Shown here one piece after another: positions 36,473 through 50,375 of a DNA stretch of 64,000 bases. The DNA comes from Thuidium tamariscinum (taxonomy: Eukaryota; Streptophyta; Bryopsida; Hypnales; Thuidiaceae): NCBI GenBank assembly GCA_947034885.2, contig OX344757.2, forward strand, positions 3,782,001 through 3,846,000, written 5' to 3'. Under the pieces are notes generated by a model. That model had not been told where the DNA came from. It saw only the letters and a program-made list of their open reading frames with translations, and did not search any database. How positions within the stretch are numbered: position 1 is the first letter of the stretch; every line of letters starts with the position of its first letter. A program made the translations under genes and the position numbers.

Positions 36473-37028
36473 ATTAGAAGATATTGGAAGCCTCTAAGAG
36501 ATTATGAATTCCTATATAATGGGAATGTAGAAACTAATAGAATTGCAGGAATTTGACGTGGTTGCATGTGTGCCACATCATTCATTTATTTTTTTTGAAT
36601 TTTCTTTAACTTCTTTTTGCATTTCAAGACCCCTTCAATTTATTTGTTTATTTATTTTTGGTATATGTCGGCCTGATAGCAGCCATCCGTTTTGGGGACT
36701 AAGGTGGGTACACCCAAAAGCGCCTTGTTCCTAAAAGCGCCATCTATAGTGTACATACATTTTCGAAATCAGTCATGTTCACAGGCTGTAGATGGCGCTT
36801 TCAGAAACAGACTTTGACTATTAATAACTTTTGCATACGGTATCCAAATCATGTGTTCTTTGGTGCGTTGGAACATGCTTTCACTTGCCAACAAGACTAC
36901 ATAAAAATTTGAACTCATTAATAGCAGGAACTAGGCTCAGTATGAATAAGTGGCGCTTTTGGGTGTACCTACCTTATGACAAGAACAAACCTGAAACGGG
37001 CTTTTGGAGACCTCAAATTTCATCTAAT
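36473..37028. mobile_element. Foldback MITE, family A, interrupted by another MITE
   Basis: The left part (36,473-36,702) starts ATTAGAAGATATTGGAAGCC and has GACGTGGTTGCATGTGTGCC. The right part (36,974-37,028) resumes with ACAAACCTGAAACGGGC and ends GACCTCAAATTTCATCTAAT. The 271-bp element between them belongs to a different family, so it inserted later. Confidence 0.75.
36703..36973. mobile_element. TTAA-type MITE (GGTAGGTACACCCAAAAGCGCC family), 271 bp, nested
   Basis: The termini GGTGGGTACACCCAAAAGCG and CGCTTTTGGGTGTACCTACC are inverted repeats. It has the same length (271 bp) as the copy at 51,164-51,434 and lies in the opposite orientation to it. The interior has a second inverted pair, AGCGCCATCTATAG..CTGTAGATGGCGCT. 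The flanks CTAA/TTAT are an imperfect TTAA duplication. Confidence 0.88.
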
Positions 37029-37323
37029 TTGTTTAGTTTTCAATCCAATGGTGTGAGTCTTGCCTTATTTTAGTACTTAATTCGACTTCAAAGAGCACAG
37101 AGAGTACTGAGTACCATACATACGGATCAGGGTTAAACAATGGATGAAACGTAGTTTGTGATGATTTTCTGAAACGGATGTAATCTATTTTCATCCATTG
37201 TAGACCCACAACACTTGGCACGCACGACTTCTTGGACCAGGGACATCTCTCCGTCTCCACACTGAATCCTTCAACAACTGAAATTCCAAGCATGTAGAAA
37301 GCTTCGATTTCGTTTCTCTTACA

Positions 37324-40300
37324 ATGGCCATGGCCGCCGCTGCTGTTTCTATACTATCTCCGGCGACCGTTAGACGTGGTGAATTTTATTCTTTTTCCAC
37401 ACCTATTTTTCATTTCGTTTCCGCTTGATTCTCTGTTATTGAATCTGCTGCATTTTGATCCTTCAATGGTCATCTGGTCAGTGCAATCTGTTGCATTATG
37501 TACTTTTCATTAAACAAGAATTAGTTCTTATCTATTAGGTCTGCGAGCTCTTGTGGAGTAAGGCCATTTACATTTCAGCTCGCCGTTCATAGGCCTGAAA
37601 TTTTAGAGAATCAAGTGATTTTTTCGATTTTCTTCCGCACGAAGCAATGAATGATTTAGGCCTTTAAATTTGGATTCCGTTTGAACTTAGGTGCGTTTTG
37701 AGGAGAGTTTGAGTTTTATTTAGGGCAAATTCATTTGTGGTGGCAGGAGCAGGAAGAGTGGATGCGGTAGCTGGAGGTCCAGATGTTCGAAGAGCTGCAC
37801 GGTTTCGACCATTTAGCGACTTTGCTAAGGTTTGCCAGTCTGAATTTTGAAGATTCTAGGTTGGAGGTGCTTGAAGCGTTCCTTCAAGACAAATTGTGTT
37901 CTCTACGAGTATGTGTTAGTTCCAGTTATGCTGGATTTTATTTTGTTGGAAAGGCTATTGGAGCAGAATGAAACGCACTTTCAATCAATAAAATTGGATT
38001 GCCAGTGAATAGAATGCGAATGCTCTAATAGTGTTCCTTTGGAATTTCTTCTAATAAGTCCTAATTCTGTGTTTGTGATCCGTGAGTTGACGTGTATGTG
38101 TAATGATGTGCGGTTGGGATCAGACGATTCCGTTACCCGAGTTGAATCATTCCGGGGTTTCATCTTCCACTAAATTGAGGTACTTACACTTAGAAGCAAT
38201 TTAGCATTTAATTTGAGCATAGTTCCTACTGTTAAACTGTCTTAAATTTGGTTGGTGTTGTTGGCAATTAAAAGATGTTCCCAATGCATCTTAGGATGTA
38301 TTTTTGGACATTATTTGAGTAAACTATTAACCTTCAAAGCACTGATTATAGGCACACCTAAAATCTACCGTAAGTTCTCATGTTGAGATCATGTAAGTTT
38401 AAGGCAAGAGTCTCTACGGGGCGCTTGGGCAAGGGTTTTGTTAGTTGCATTTAGCTGACAAGGTCTTTTAGCTGCAGCTCAATTTCTGGCGTGGTCCTGC
38501 CACAAGCCTCTAGTCGTAACAATTCGAGCGATGCTGCTCCTGAAAAGTGAGTATCAGTTCTCTTTATGTTTTTCGCGTGGCTTCATTTGGCGTCTTTTGA
38601 TTCCAGACAACATGCACATCGATGGCATTGCAGCATCGTGTGTCTAACTCTTACAATCTCAATGTACTTTTGCAGGGAGGACATACTGCAGGAAGGCTTG
38701 TGGGTTGAGAGGCTGCCGCATGGTGTAATTCACAAGAAGGGAGATGTTGTTTCTGGAAAGTATACTATCAAAGGGGTGTTTGGTCAGGGTGCAATGGGTG
38801 TCACTTATGAAGCGGAAAGAGATGACGGTGAAGTTGTAGCGCTGAAAGCCATGTCTTTACGAAATATGAAGGGATGGAAGGTTGGTTATGACTATTGCTG
38901 TGCCCTTGCCTTCGTATATGTGATGGATCGTGATGTGAAAAACATAAATTCAGATAGATCCAAATTTTACATCACCAAAATCAATGAAGAACATTGCCTG
39001 TTTTGGTCAAAAATAATAAAATTGAATAAAGAAAGTTCCCTTTGACCTACTCAACACTGCAAAAAAACATGAGACTCGGTTTGGGGCTCTTGATCCTCTA
39101 AGGATGAATGTTTGGCATTTGAAAAGATCACTCAACGTGATTCTATTTTGCAGGAACTTGATCTTTTCGAAAGGGAGGCAAGAGTGCTCAAATCGCTGAA
39201 CCATCCTGGTATTCCTGCCTACATCGATTATTTCCAGGTTTGTTTTTCTTTGATGCTATTGCTGATTTGTGGATGTGAAGTCCGCACACGTTTACCGCAG
39301 AAATTAAAATGTATTTGTACGGGGCTAAGGGTCTGTGTTATTAAAGAAATATGTCACTACTAAAGACATCACGTTGTTTGGTTCATTTCATGTAGGTGGA
39401 TACAGATACTGATCGTATTTTCTACATAGCCCAAAGGGCAGCGAAAGGGAAATCATTGGAAGACTTAATAACAGGTGGATGGCGTGTCTCTGAGGAGAAA
39501 GTAATACCTATCGCAGTGGAGGTGAAGATTGTGATTTGTGTGGAAGCATGCTGCAAGTCTCTTGACGTACATGTTTCTTGTTTTGAAGTGTCAATCAGCG
39601 TGCACACTGAGGTTATTGTGTGGTGATCGCCTTTAGATCTTTGTGTTCTTACAGATATACTTACGATACAACGTAATATTTAATGTTCGGTTATCCCATA
39701 GGTACCCATGATGCCTTTGTAGATCCCAACAATGAGAGAGGTAGTTGTTAAAGACCATGAAGCTGTGGAATTTGAAGGTAGATTTGTGTTCTGTAAAGGG
39801 GAAACAATAAATTCTTAGCTTTTCTCTTGAGAGTTGGTAAAAGAGAGGGACTTTCGATCTTATAGAAATCCTACGCTTTTGTGTCACACTGATGATTCAA
39901 ATTCCTTTGGTATATGGAAGACAGGTTCTGACGGTGTTACAGTATCTCGGGGATTTGCGACCTCCTGTTATTCACAGAGACATCAAGGTAATCATCTTTG
40001 TTACTCATGCCTATGCTTATTTCCTGATCTGGAGAGCGTCGATGGAGCTGCCTTATTGGTCTTCTGGTCTTACTGGTTTTTGTGCATCAATCATGTTCAC
40101 TTGTTGAAGATTCACCCCCTCAAGAGGTTCAGGTAGTTGCTTTGCCGGTTTTTTTGCACAAATGGCCCACAGATACCTTATTCACTTCACTGTTCCCAGC
40201 CAGAAAATATCATTTTGGACGAAGAGACTGGGAATGTGAAGATTGTGGACTTTGGGGCAGTTCAAGATGTGGCATCCTCAACATTGATAGGCAGCACAGT

Positions 40301-43176
40301 TGTGGGCACGGTGCGGATTTCTTGCTCTGAATGAGGTCTCCATCTGCCTCTACCTCTGTAACTATTTTGAGACGAATGTTTCGTTGTGTCCCTTTGTCCC
40401 TTCTGGAGGGATTTGGACGCTGGTCTTCTTTTGAAAATCAAAATATCTGTCATGGATCTGACATTACCCATTATTTTGACGCTTTTATATTTTATATTTC
40501 TGGTCCTTGAGGTATTTAGCAGTTGGAACTTAAAACATACAAATCTGAAAGTATTATTGTCATTTCAATGTAGTTTGAGAACATCCCTCTAGACTGGTTA
40601 CGATTTAACATATGGCTGGAACTTCGCTCCACAGTATGGCTACATGGCCCCAGAGCAGTTTCAGAATAGAGCGACACGTCAGACAGACCTTTATGGGTTG
40701 GGTGGTACTTTGCTGTACATGCTTTCCGGACGTCCTCCTTCATACTTTCCTCAGGTTTGTGATCTTTGTTTTTACTCGAATATTGAAAGTATTTAGGTGT
40801 CATGGATTTTTGGTATGTGCTCTGTATATTATTCTGTGAAGAGTAAATCTTACATTAAAAAATGATTGCGGGACAGAGGCGATTGAAGGTGGAATTTCGA
40901 GATCTCGTGGCCATGAGTCCCGGGCTCGCTAATGTTGTCGATCGACTTTTGGAGCCTGCTCCGGAAGACCGCTTTCAGGTGATTCTTCGTTTCAATTAGG
41001 ATCTACACCGGGGTAGAAATGTGTTTGAAATATTCTTGAATGACAAACAGGATGCTCCCAGCATTTCATGAACTTTCATCACCGCATCATCTCATCTCAT
41101 AATTTTATCATATAGACGATGCCGCTATTCCTGTCAACCACTCTTCCAATGGCACTTTTTATTGGTGATGTCTGTACTGTTGCTATTGTGACATTGATGA
41201 CATGAACTGTGAAAATTTGTCTTCTATGCGATTTGGCACCACTATTCACATCAACTTGTTTTAATGAGGGAATTATTTGGGATGCGAAGTCCTTTCATAT
41301 TCTCAAATGCGTCGTAGAGATTGTTTCAGCTTAATCGAACACAGGCAGCCGCACAAGAAAATTTATATGCAAGAAGCAGCTTATCGTTTTGGTATGCTTG
41401 CAATCTGGAAACTAAATGGGAGGAGAAAATAATCAATAGAGGGTGCTCACATCATTCTCGATACCTGGGCTTATTGTTAGTTTAATATAGGTGCGCACAC
41501 ACTTGTTGCACCTTACGAATGTGTTCACTATTGTTCTGTGTAGTCTCCGCGAGAGGTGATTCATGCTCTGCAGGACGATAGTTATGGATCGTCTTCTGCG
41601 TCCTCCATTTCAACCAATAACTCAGTTCAATATGTCAAGCAGACAAATACTGTCCGAAGACCGGCAGGGACGCAAGTGGTGAGCAACTGATGCATACATT
41701 TTTTGTTTATCCTGAAGACTTGCAGAATGTTTTTAAGTGACTGGAATTGTTGGTGAAAGGACCTTAACCTTTAATTAAGGTTCCCTATGTTACTCGAGCT
41801 GTTCTAGTCCTCAACACGAAACTCTTCACGAATCATACCCAGGTGTGCTGAAATTCATCCAAGTTTTACAAGCGTTTTTCTGAGTGCAGAATCTAAGAAG
41901 GAGCGGGAGTAAGCTGGAAGTATTGATTCCTGCAAATGGGTTCACAAAAGAGACAGTGGAGACTGGAGCATTTACTGTGGTGAGTTTGAATTGTTATTGG
42001 AAATTCCATCCATTTTGCTAATTTTGAATCGTTTTTTGGCCCACAGCATATCCACTTCGTTCTAGTGGTATCTTTAACATCGAAGTAGGCCTGGTTTTCT
42101 CTCCACGCTATGATTTTGTGTAAGCTCAACGATTATGTCTATTGTGCTAGGCATGGAACGCATTTGTGGGTGTCTGGACGCGTACAGCCATTGTAGGAGG
42201 CGGTCCAGTCTTTGCTGCCTTCTCTCTCCCGTTCTGGTTTGTAGGTCTTAGGTAAGTTTTGGACTTGACGTTCTGCCTTTGTCATTGGAATCTTTCATTT
42301 GATTATGGCATTAGCAACCTTTATGTTGTTCTATTGTTCTTTTTTTAGTTCAGTCATGCTGGCTTAGCAGGTGCGGCGTAAAAGGAGCAGTTACATTTCA
42401 GAAGTCATGTTGCTTTGCAGGCTCGCTAAGAGAACCTTATTCAGCACAGCAGTCGCCATGCGCTTAGAGTTTGATGGCCCACGTTTTGTTCTTGAATATA
42501 GCATCGGTAAGGTGTGGAAACGTCGAGTGGTTGGCGAGGTTCAAAACATACGCTCTATTGATATCATGGTGGAAGAAGTACAGGTATTTCCTTTGTCCCT
42601 CTTGCAGTTAGCAACGCTCTGTTCTAGAGATCCATGTCGTTCTGACAGGCTTACGGGATTAGCATAACGTCATGGAGGGTCCTCATAACAGGGGCAGCGG
42701 AAGGGTCATTTTTTCTCTTCGTTCGGACTTGTAGTTACTTATTCACCTTTTTAGTGCCCTACTCTAGCTACCAAGCATTCGTGTTCTCATTAGAATTGGT
42801 TCATGATGTCTTGTATGACTGCTTTTCTCTCAATCTTTTAGTAAAGATTCGGCCTCAGGCATCCCAGAGAAGCATCACTATGTCCGTCACATCTTTAGGG
42901 AGGAAATGACCCTGGTATATAATACTATGGAAGCTTGAGTTTGATAGTCAAACGCAGTCACACCCAATATGTCACACTTATTGTATCTTTTTCAAAATGG
43001 TTGTTGGTTTCCACAATGTGTAACAGGATCCTGATCAGGGTTACACCAAACGTCTCGCCAAATCAGCATTATTGAAGGTAGGAAGAAAGCAACATGTATT
43101 CGGATCTGCACTACAGCCGGAGGAGCTCGAATGGCTTGTGACAGAAATCAAATCACATCTGCAGCTTCCTAGTTAA
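37324..43176 (+). CDS. Plastid-type serine/threonine protein kinase of cyanobacterial ancestry
   Basis: Fifteen exons: 37324-37378, 37747-37837, 38478-38546, 38676-38880, 39154-39237, 39396-39521, 39925-39987, 40200-40310, 40635-40754, 40877-40978, 41544-41678, 41890-41979, 42151-42251, 42421-42583 and 43027-43176. Phases match and give 554 residues. The first about 70 residues are Ala/Ser/Arg-rich with few acids, fitting a chloroplast transit peptide. Kinase motifs are complete: GVFGQGAMG loop, VALK, VIHRDIKPEN, VDFGAV, GTYGYMAPEQF, TDLYGLGGTLLYMLSG. DFGAVQ and the APEQF/TDLYGLG block are the style of cyanobacterial kinases. After a Ser-rich linker comes a membrane-like stretch (FAAFSLPFWFVGL) and a conserved C-terminal domain ending VTEIKSHLQLPS. 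Substrate unknown. The exon 2 donor (GTCTGA) is the least certain junction; it is needed to keep the frame. Confidence 0.9.
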
Positions 43177-43900
43177 CCCTTATCAAGAGTGCATGACCGG
43201 GTACGTATTCACTTAAAACATTGCCTCTAGGAATTACCCAGGTTTGACCTTAGACTAGAGCATATCCAGTTAGGGATGATCATTGTTTTAGATCTTTAGT
43301 TAGTGTTAACGGAGCTTGCTTGCTAACTTGGAAATTAATTTGTAAGGTATTTGCCTTAGTATTAATACAATGGCTAAAAACATTCCTTCTGCATTGGTCC
43401 CATCGAATTTGTTACCGACTGGATTTGTAACAAATGGCTCATGGGGGTTTGACTGCATTTCTTTTCTTCTTGGAAGAACTTGTCTCTTCCTACATGTCTC
43501 GGCCACTTGTCTCAAGCTCAAACACTTGGGTGACGAGATCACTTTGTACCTTGGATTCTCCGCCGCCTGGCTAGAATTCTTCTCAGGTTCAATTACGTCA
43601 AATTAGGCCTAAATGATTACTCCCTTGACACCATTGCCATTAGACCCATTTGTTGCATCTTTGAATTGTAATACTTGTTGATTGAACCAAAAATGTAAAG
43701 GTCACGTAAGAGCATTCACACCAATGAAAGGAAATTTCAAAACAACATATGTGGTGGTGGATTTAGACGACGGGCAACTTCTTCATCCCACCCGTGAAGC
43801 TCACTACATGTCCTTCCCAAGGCTCGTACTGTGCTAGAGAAAAAAAAAGTTTTCCATTATTATGTGAAATTGATTTGTAGAAAAAAAAAGTAACATTTAA
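43177..43900 (+). other. 3' flank of the kinase gene
   Basis: Probable 3' UTR and spacer. Short frames here have no recognisable content. Confidence 0.4.
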
Positions 43901-44477
43901 GGTAGGTACACCTAAAATTGCCTTGTGTCTAAAAGCGCCAGCTAGAAAAGGCACTACAATAGCTTTGGCATATACAAAGAATGGTCATTCATTTATATGG
44001 GCAGTTTTAGAAGTTGTCAGGGTTTTTATGAAAGAATTCATGTCAGATTATGGACATCATTAAGAGTCTTTAAGCGACAGCTAAAGCATTTTAGAAGTTG
44101 ATGAGTTAAATGTCACTGATGAGAGGATGGTGTTACACTTTAGTAGTTTCATTTGCTACTTCTTTATTCCCCAAACTCCTTTCTTTTTTTCTTTTTTAAT
44201 GGCACAATGGCTGAGCATTTGTGTTCCTTCTGACATTGAGTGAGGGCCATATTGGGTATAGCCATGCTCTTTTCTAATGTAGTCTATGAGCTCTTTCAGT
44301 CACCCTACATGCAAAACTTTGCGAGCCTATTGTGCTCTCATAGTTGCCACAATGACTAAATTGACTGTGCATTTCTTCCTCATAAACACATCTGTTTGAT
44401 TTTCTACATGGACTAGTCATCATTCAGCCTTCACAAGAGCCACAGACCAATTTGTGGCACTTTTAGGTGTACCCACC
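43901..44477. mobile_element. TTAA-type MITE, GGTAGGTACACC family, 577 bp
   Basis: The left end GGTAGGTACACCTAAAATTG follows TTAA (43,897-43,900). The right end CACTTTTAGGTGTACCCACC is followed by TTAG, one base from TTAA. It is twice the length of the 271-bp copies, with a different interior, so it is a separate subfamily or holds an insertion. Confidence 0.8.
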
Positions 44478-47038
44478 TTAGAAGAATTATTTCACCACCT
44501 TCAAAAAATTACTCATTTATAGTGGTGACAAAAATTTAGAGGTAGATTGAAGCATTAAATGTATATATTTTGATTTAATTTGGAGTTTTTAGGGTCTTCT
44601 TTACATTAGTGTGGATGCTTTAACTTTGTAAAGACATTATGGATTAAAAAGGTTTGATGGAAGCTATCTTAGCTTGGTCATTGGAGGTTGCATCCTTCTA
44701 GGGTATTATGGCATTCTCTACAACCCTATCTAGTGATGCATCACTCTATCAATGTTTGCAATAAATTTGGCATGTTGTTTATTTATAGGTTTGAAAAAAT
44801 GTAGTTGCAAGTGTATAGTTCAAAAGCTGTGCCTATGTTGCTTATAGTAGTAGGTAGTTAATCCTAAAAGGATATGGAAGGTCCTTGTAAAATTCATCAT
44901 TTCTAAAATTGTGGGAATCATTGGTAGTAAAATATTCAAAAAAACTCATTTGAAGTCAAAGAACTACAGAAGATCTCTACTTTCCACTCCTAAAACTAGG
45001 GATGAATGATTGCATTTTTGTCCTATTTAGAATAATTCCTTGTCATTCATAGTACACTAAGTGTCTGCAATGTCTTTTTTGGCTTAAGTAGATCTTGGGA
45101 TTCCACAACTTTTACATAGCTCTATACACTTGCAAAGTATGCACCCCCCAAAGACAACCTCTTAAGAAACTACCACAAAGGTATATAATTGAATTTTATA
45201 CTATATAACATAAATTTTTAACCAACTAGGCTTTCAATATTGAATAAGGATTCTCCCAAGGCTAAGTAGGTATAGACATTGAATCTTTAACATTAGATAT
45301 TTTTTCACCTTCTTGACTTGTATAATAATACACATTAGAATTATGTGCATTAGTAATGACACCACGTTTGCTTGCTCGAACAAACAATATCTAAAGTAAA
45401 TGTCTCTAAAATCATACAAATAAACATTTAAAATGGTTTCTATTCTAAAATTTTCTAAATTTTTGTTGGATCTCCTCCAGAGTCAAAAGGTGATTTGAGA
45501 TTATCTTTGCATACATTTTTTGAACAATTTAAGAAGAAATTGTGAATTTTCAAGCATTGAAAATAGGTGAATCCGCATTGCCCTTATTTATTCATTTTAA
45601 TAGACACCATGCATTTTTAGCAAGATTTTGTAAGGGAAACTAGTAAGAATGGGTTGCTATTAGGTGCAATTATCTTAGGTTTCTTCATATACAGAATGGA
45701 CAAAACTTAATCACCTTCAAGTTTTATGAGAAATTATAAATATGATATTGTATTTAAGTCCTAGAATATGAATTATATACAAAAGTATAATAAGATATGT
45801 ACCATTAGATTGGTAGTTCAATATCTAGTTTCCATCATTTGTGTAACATGTCAACGTCCAATGAAATCTTATGATGCACGAATACAATCCTATCCACGTC
45901 TACAATTCTATAGTACTTGACCAACTGTGAGATTTTGTCATACAACAAAGAAATAGATGATGATATCTATGATGATGAATTTATGACCAAATGGTATAGA
46001 AGCTCATCTTATCTAGCTTCCACATGCCAATTGAACTTAAACTAACTTTCACATATACATCCTTTACACTTGAGAACTTTTATCTTTTTTTGATGAGGGA
46101 TGCAAAGCCTTGTGAAGAATGCCCTTGTTTTGGGGGGATTCCCAACAATGTGTAGATTGTTTAATGTAAATGCTTGCCTAGATATGGATGAAATTTTTTA
46201 TCAATGAATGAAAAATATGTAATCACTACATTTACCAATTACATAGATGGAACATGATACCAGACAAAGATTTTTTGAAATAATCTTTCGACAAAATAAA
46301 GACATTTCCTAGTGGGGATTTATATTGACTATAACATTTTAAACCAATGTTGCAGGGGCCCTTTCACTATCCCTTCAATGACATTAAGTATGGAACTGAT
46401 TCTTGTTCCCTCAAATTCTAGCTAGATGGTCTCCTTTGACATTGAATAGAGTCAATGACAACAATTTTTTGTGATAGATTGATGTCAGTGATTTAAACTA
46501 AAGGTCATTCCTAAGTGAATTAGAGAGGGATATGACCTCCCTTCCTAGGACCCAAGGACGCAATACTGACAACTTTTTGCAATGTTCTATACCTCCTTTA
46601 CATTGTTAAGTATTAGAGCATTGGAGAAGTTTTTGAATTATAGAGTAAGATTTTCCTCTTCCACAAGATGACATTTCTTTTGGTGCTTGGCTTTGAATAT
46701 TGCAATTATTGTGCCTTGCATTATAATCATAGAAACTATCCTATGCTCAAAGTAGTGGGACATCATAGGTGGAGGCACCACTACTTGGCCTCTCTCTATC
46801 TTTTAGGAACTGTAATGCTTTTACAAATTGAAATGTCATCGTACTAGGTAAGACATTTCACTACCCTAAGTAAAGGTTAGATTGAACATAAATTAGGGTT
46901 GTTTTGTAAAAAAGGGTTGTATGTCATCTTGCGAATGGTATAAGGGTGACATGAACCCCTGAGAATCTGACGTGGAAATTCAATTTTTGAGTGCCGAATC
47001 AGGGCCTTGACGTCCTGTGTACATGATCCAGTTCTCAG
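44478..47038. other. AT-rich intergenic DNA
   Basis: No gene, RNA or well-defined repeat recognised. Confidence 0.45.
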
Positions 47039-47515
47039 TTAGGGGCCAATGCTGGGCATGGGCTCACTGAAGGAGCCAGTCGAGAACAGGCTCTTCAAAA
47101 GTTACAGCCAGATCCAGCCGTTCAAAAACGGGCGACGGAGATTTGCCGCGATGATCCCTCCCTGAGGTTTCAATGGACTCCTCACCAAACAAACAGGGAC
47201 AGGAGCAACAAACGAGGTCGGGCGGAGAGACCGAGGCCAGCTCTCGTCGTTGCCAGTCAGTCCTCCGTCTCACCCCTTCTTCGTCGCCTCCCTTCAGTAC
47301 GTTTTGCCCATTTCTCATCGCCACCGGCAGATTCATCTCGACCCCTGGGAGCTCGTTCGCTCCGCCACATTGTTTGAGGGAGCTTCACCCGAATTTCTCA
47401 CAAGGTGTTGCGTGCCCTTGGTAACCAGAGAGAGGGAGAGAGAGAGAGTTGAGGCTTACAGTTTGACGAACGGGGGTGAGGGGGTGGGCCGGAGGTGAGA
47501 TAGAGAGAGAGAGAG
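47039..47515 (+). promoter_or_regulatory. Upstream region and GA-rich leader of BCCP
   Basis: GC-richer than the spacer before it. GA microsatellites at 47,432-47,450 and 47,500-47,515 end at the BCCP start codon. No TATA box identified. Confidence 0.4.
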
Positions 47516-50375
47516 ATGGCGGCCACAGCAGTGGGAAGGGTGGGAGTGGTTGCTGCGCAGTCCGTGACGGCGAGTGCCAGCACCAGTAGGGAGGTTGTTG
47601 CAGGGAGGAACGCCGTAGTTGTTCAGGTCGGGCAGCAGCAGCAGCAGAAGACTGTGTCATCTTGTTGTTGGGGCCAGCCGCACTTGGTGTCGACTTCAGC
47701 CTTTTTCGGCGTCGGCGTGGATCGTTTCGTCTTGCGTGCGTCCAATGTGAGCCTCGTAGTAGTGTATCGTTGGATTCAAGGATTTGTTCGCTCCTTCTCT
47801 TTTCGTTTTCTTCTTTGGCTGGGTTTTGGGCTTCGGCGGAGTTTCCGAGGTGGCGGGGTTTTGTTTTTTCCAATTCCAATAACGTTTTGGTCGGGGGAAT
47901 TGGTGTCTCGTGTGTGTTGTGGTGCAGGGATCTGGTCCGAGGACTGTCGCTAGCGTTGTGAATGAGGTAGCGCCTTCTTTTGTACCAATGCCGTTGTAAT
48001 GGCCCGGTGCCCTAATTAATGTTTTCCGTGAGAATGTGATATGCACTGTCTGTGGTTTAGATCCTTGAATGTGGTAGGTGTTGTTGTTTTGGAGCGGTTT
48101 CTAGGTTAGGGATTGATTCTTTTTGGGTTCGGTTCTTCAATGCCAGGTTGCTGTAGATGGCTCCACTAATAATACGTCGACGAAGTTCGAAGTGCCGGCT
48201 GCTCAGGAGAAGCCGGCTTCCGAGCCGTCGTCGTCGTCTTCATCGATCTCCACTGCTGCGTCCGTGTTCATGGCGGACGTTGCCAACTTGATCAAGTATG
48301 GCCACTCGAATCTCTTGAATCTTAATGTCTGGGTTCCCAATTATATCAGCGTTTGAATTTGTGCTACAGGCAACAATAGTGTGGAGGATATTGTAGAATA
48401 TCAGTTTAGAGAATATTGTGATCAGAGGTTTTAGTGCAGTCTTGTGCTCAAGTTTGAATTTCTATTGTGAGGTTTCTGTGGAGGAATCTTTATTGAGTGC
48501 ATATTAGTCTCTTAACTTTTCTTGGGGTTTAATCGTGTATGAGGTTGTTTGAATTGTGAGAATTGTGCCACAGTCAATGAATGTGTAACAACTATGCAGA
48601 ATATTCTAGAATCTCATTTTAAAGAAGCTCATAGGAAAGAGGTTTCCGTAGAGTCCTTTCTTGTTCGGCTTGGAAATCAAGTTTGCATTTAATTTTTTAA
48701 TACATCAGTGCTGTTTTGAAGGAATCGTTTCTGGGGCTGATAAGTGAGGTTGTGAAAAGTTTCATACTTTCAATGATGGTGTCACACGTTCGCGTGTGAT
48801 TCTAGAATGTCATTTTAGAGAAGGTCTTTCTAACGGTTTGAGTGAAGTCCTTTCTTGTCTTTCTTGCTAATCGATAAACGAATTCCTCACTTGGAGTTTA
48901 CTGGTGCAGGCTTGTGGACACGAGGGACATCGTGGAGCTGGAGCTAAAGCAGAAAGACTACGAGTTGATCATTCGCAAGAAGGAAGCCCTGCCGCCTCCT
49001 CCGGCTCCTCAGCACTCTACCCAGGGGCCGCATGTCATGGCGCATACCATGTTCCCAGGATACCAACCGCAGGTTGCTTCACCCCAGCCGATTCAAGAGG
49101 CGCCTTCGATTCCGTCGACTCCTACTCCTGCTCCTGCTCCTGTTCCCGACGCTATACCCTTGGCTGCCGAGCATCCGCCCATGCTTTCTCCCATGGCTGG
49201 GACTTTCTACAAGTGCCCTGGCCCTGGGGAACCTCCGTATGTGAAGGTATGTGATAAATTCTTCAATGCAGTGAATGAAGAAGTGAACTCGCCATCAACA
49301 CTGCTTTCTGGAAATCAAACATTTTGCACGACCTCTTAGGAATGAAGAGAATTTTTTCCATGGGGATGTATTCCTATGGTCAATGAGCATACGGAAGCCT
49401 CTCTATGTATCGTGGGGAATATCCTATTCATGTTCACTAATAGTTCCTGATACTGTGTAATTTTCTCAAATCCTTGCTGATGTTGATCACTTTGTTTTAT
49501 CTCTTACATTAAATGTCTAGCTGTCTCATACTTGTACGCTATTGGTTCAATACATGTAAGGCCCTAAGCGGATCATTTCAGAACGCGGGTATCTGGTTTT
49601 GGTTTTGAACTTGGTGGTAGAAATTCTCCTGAGAATGTGTTTCATGATCTTGTAGGTTGGGGACAAGGTTACCAAAGGGCAAGTCGTCTGTATCGTGGAA
49701 GCAATGAAGTTGATGAACGAAATTGAGGTAAGTATTAGGACTCGTGACTTATTGTGTGGTGACACTTCATAAAGTCTAAATACTAATATGCAGTAGATTC
49801 ATGTAGTCTCATATTGAATTTGTGTTTAGTCAACACAAATGTTGTTTAACTCAAAGTTGTTGTGAATTTAGTGTCGTTGATAATGCTTGAGCACTAATCA
49901 AGTTTACACTAATCCAACTCTAACTTGATGATAATGTTAAGTTATTTTCATATTGTTTAAATGTCCTATTTGATTAACCGTTAAGAACTCTGCCAATCTA
50001 ACGGGGAATCTTTTGGGACGCAAGTGGATGTATCCTTTTTCTGCGATTGTTAAAGATTAGCAAACTTCTTCACAAACAACCCCTTCAGTTTTTTTCGACA
50101 GGAGTATTTATTTTGTTTTGTTCCTTTTCTTCTCTACAGGCTGATCAATCAGGAACAATTGTCGAAATTCTGGCTGAGGATGGGAAGCCTGTATCTATGG
50201 AGAGTGTATGTACCATTGCCTTACTGCACTTGAATTTTCTTAAAGGGTTGGTGTACGAATGAGTTTTTGTATTTCTTATTTACACTATAGGATAGATGTG
50301 AGTTCATTTTGGCTTTTGCTAATAATTTTGCCGTGGGTTTCGCTTTTGCAGGCTCTTTATGTTATCAAACCTTGA
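47516..50375 (+). CDS. BCCP: Biotin carboxyl carrier protein of plastid acetyl-CoA carboxylase
   Basis: Six exons: 47516-47746, 48147-48295, 48910-49246, 49656-49727, 50140-50205 and 50352-50375. They give 292 residues and end in TGA, close to the usual plant length. The protein carries the biotin that shuttles carboxyl groups between biotin carboxylase and carboxyltransferase in the heteromeric plastid enzyme, the first committed step of fatty-acid synthesis. The N-terminal about 80 residues are Ala/Ser/Val-rich with basic residues, fitting a chloroplast transit peptide. Next are a conserved helix (LVDTRDIVELELKQKDYEL), a Pro/Ala-rich swinging arm, SPMAGTFYKCPGPGEPPYVK, and the biotinyl site CIVEAMKLMNEIEAD with the acceptor Lys at about residue 257, encoded in the 72-nt exon 4. 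The C-terminus ends ALYVIKP. Nothing in it looks disrupted. Confidence 0.96.
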
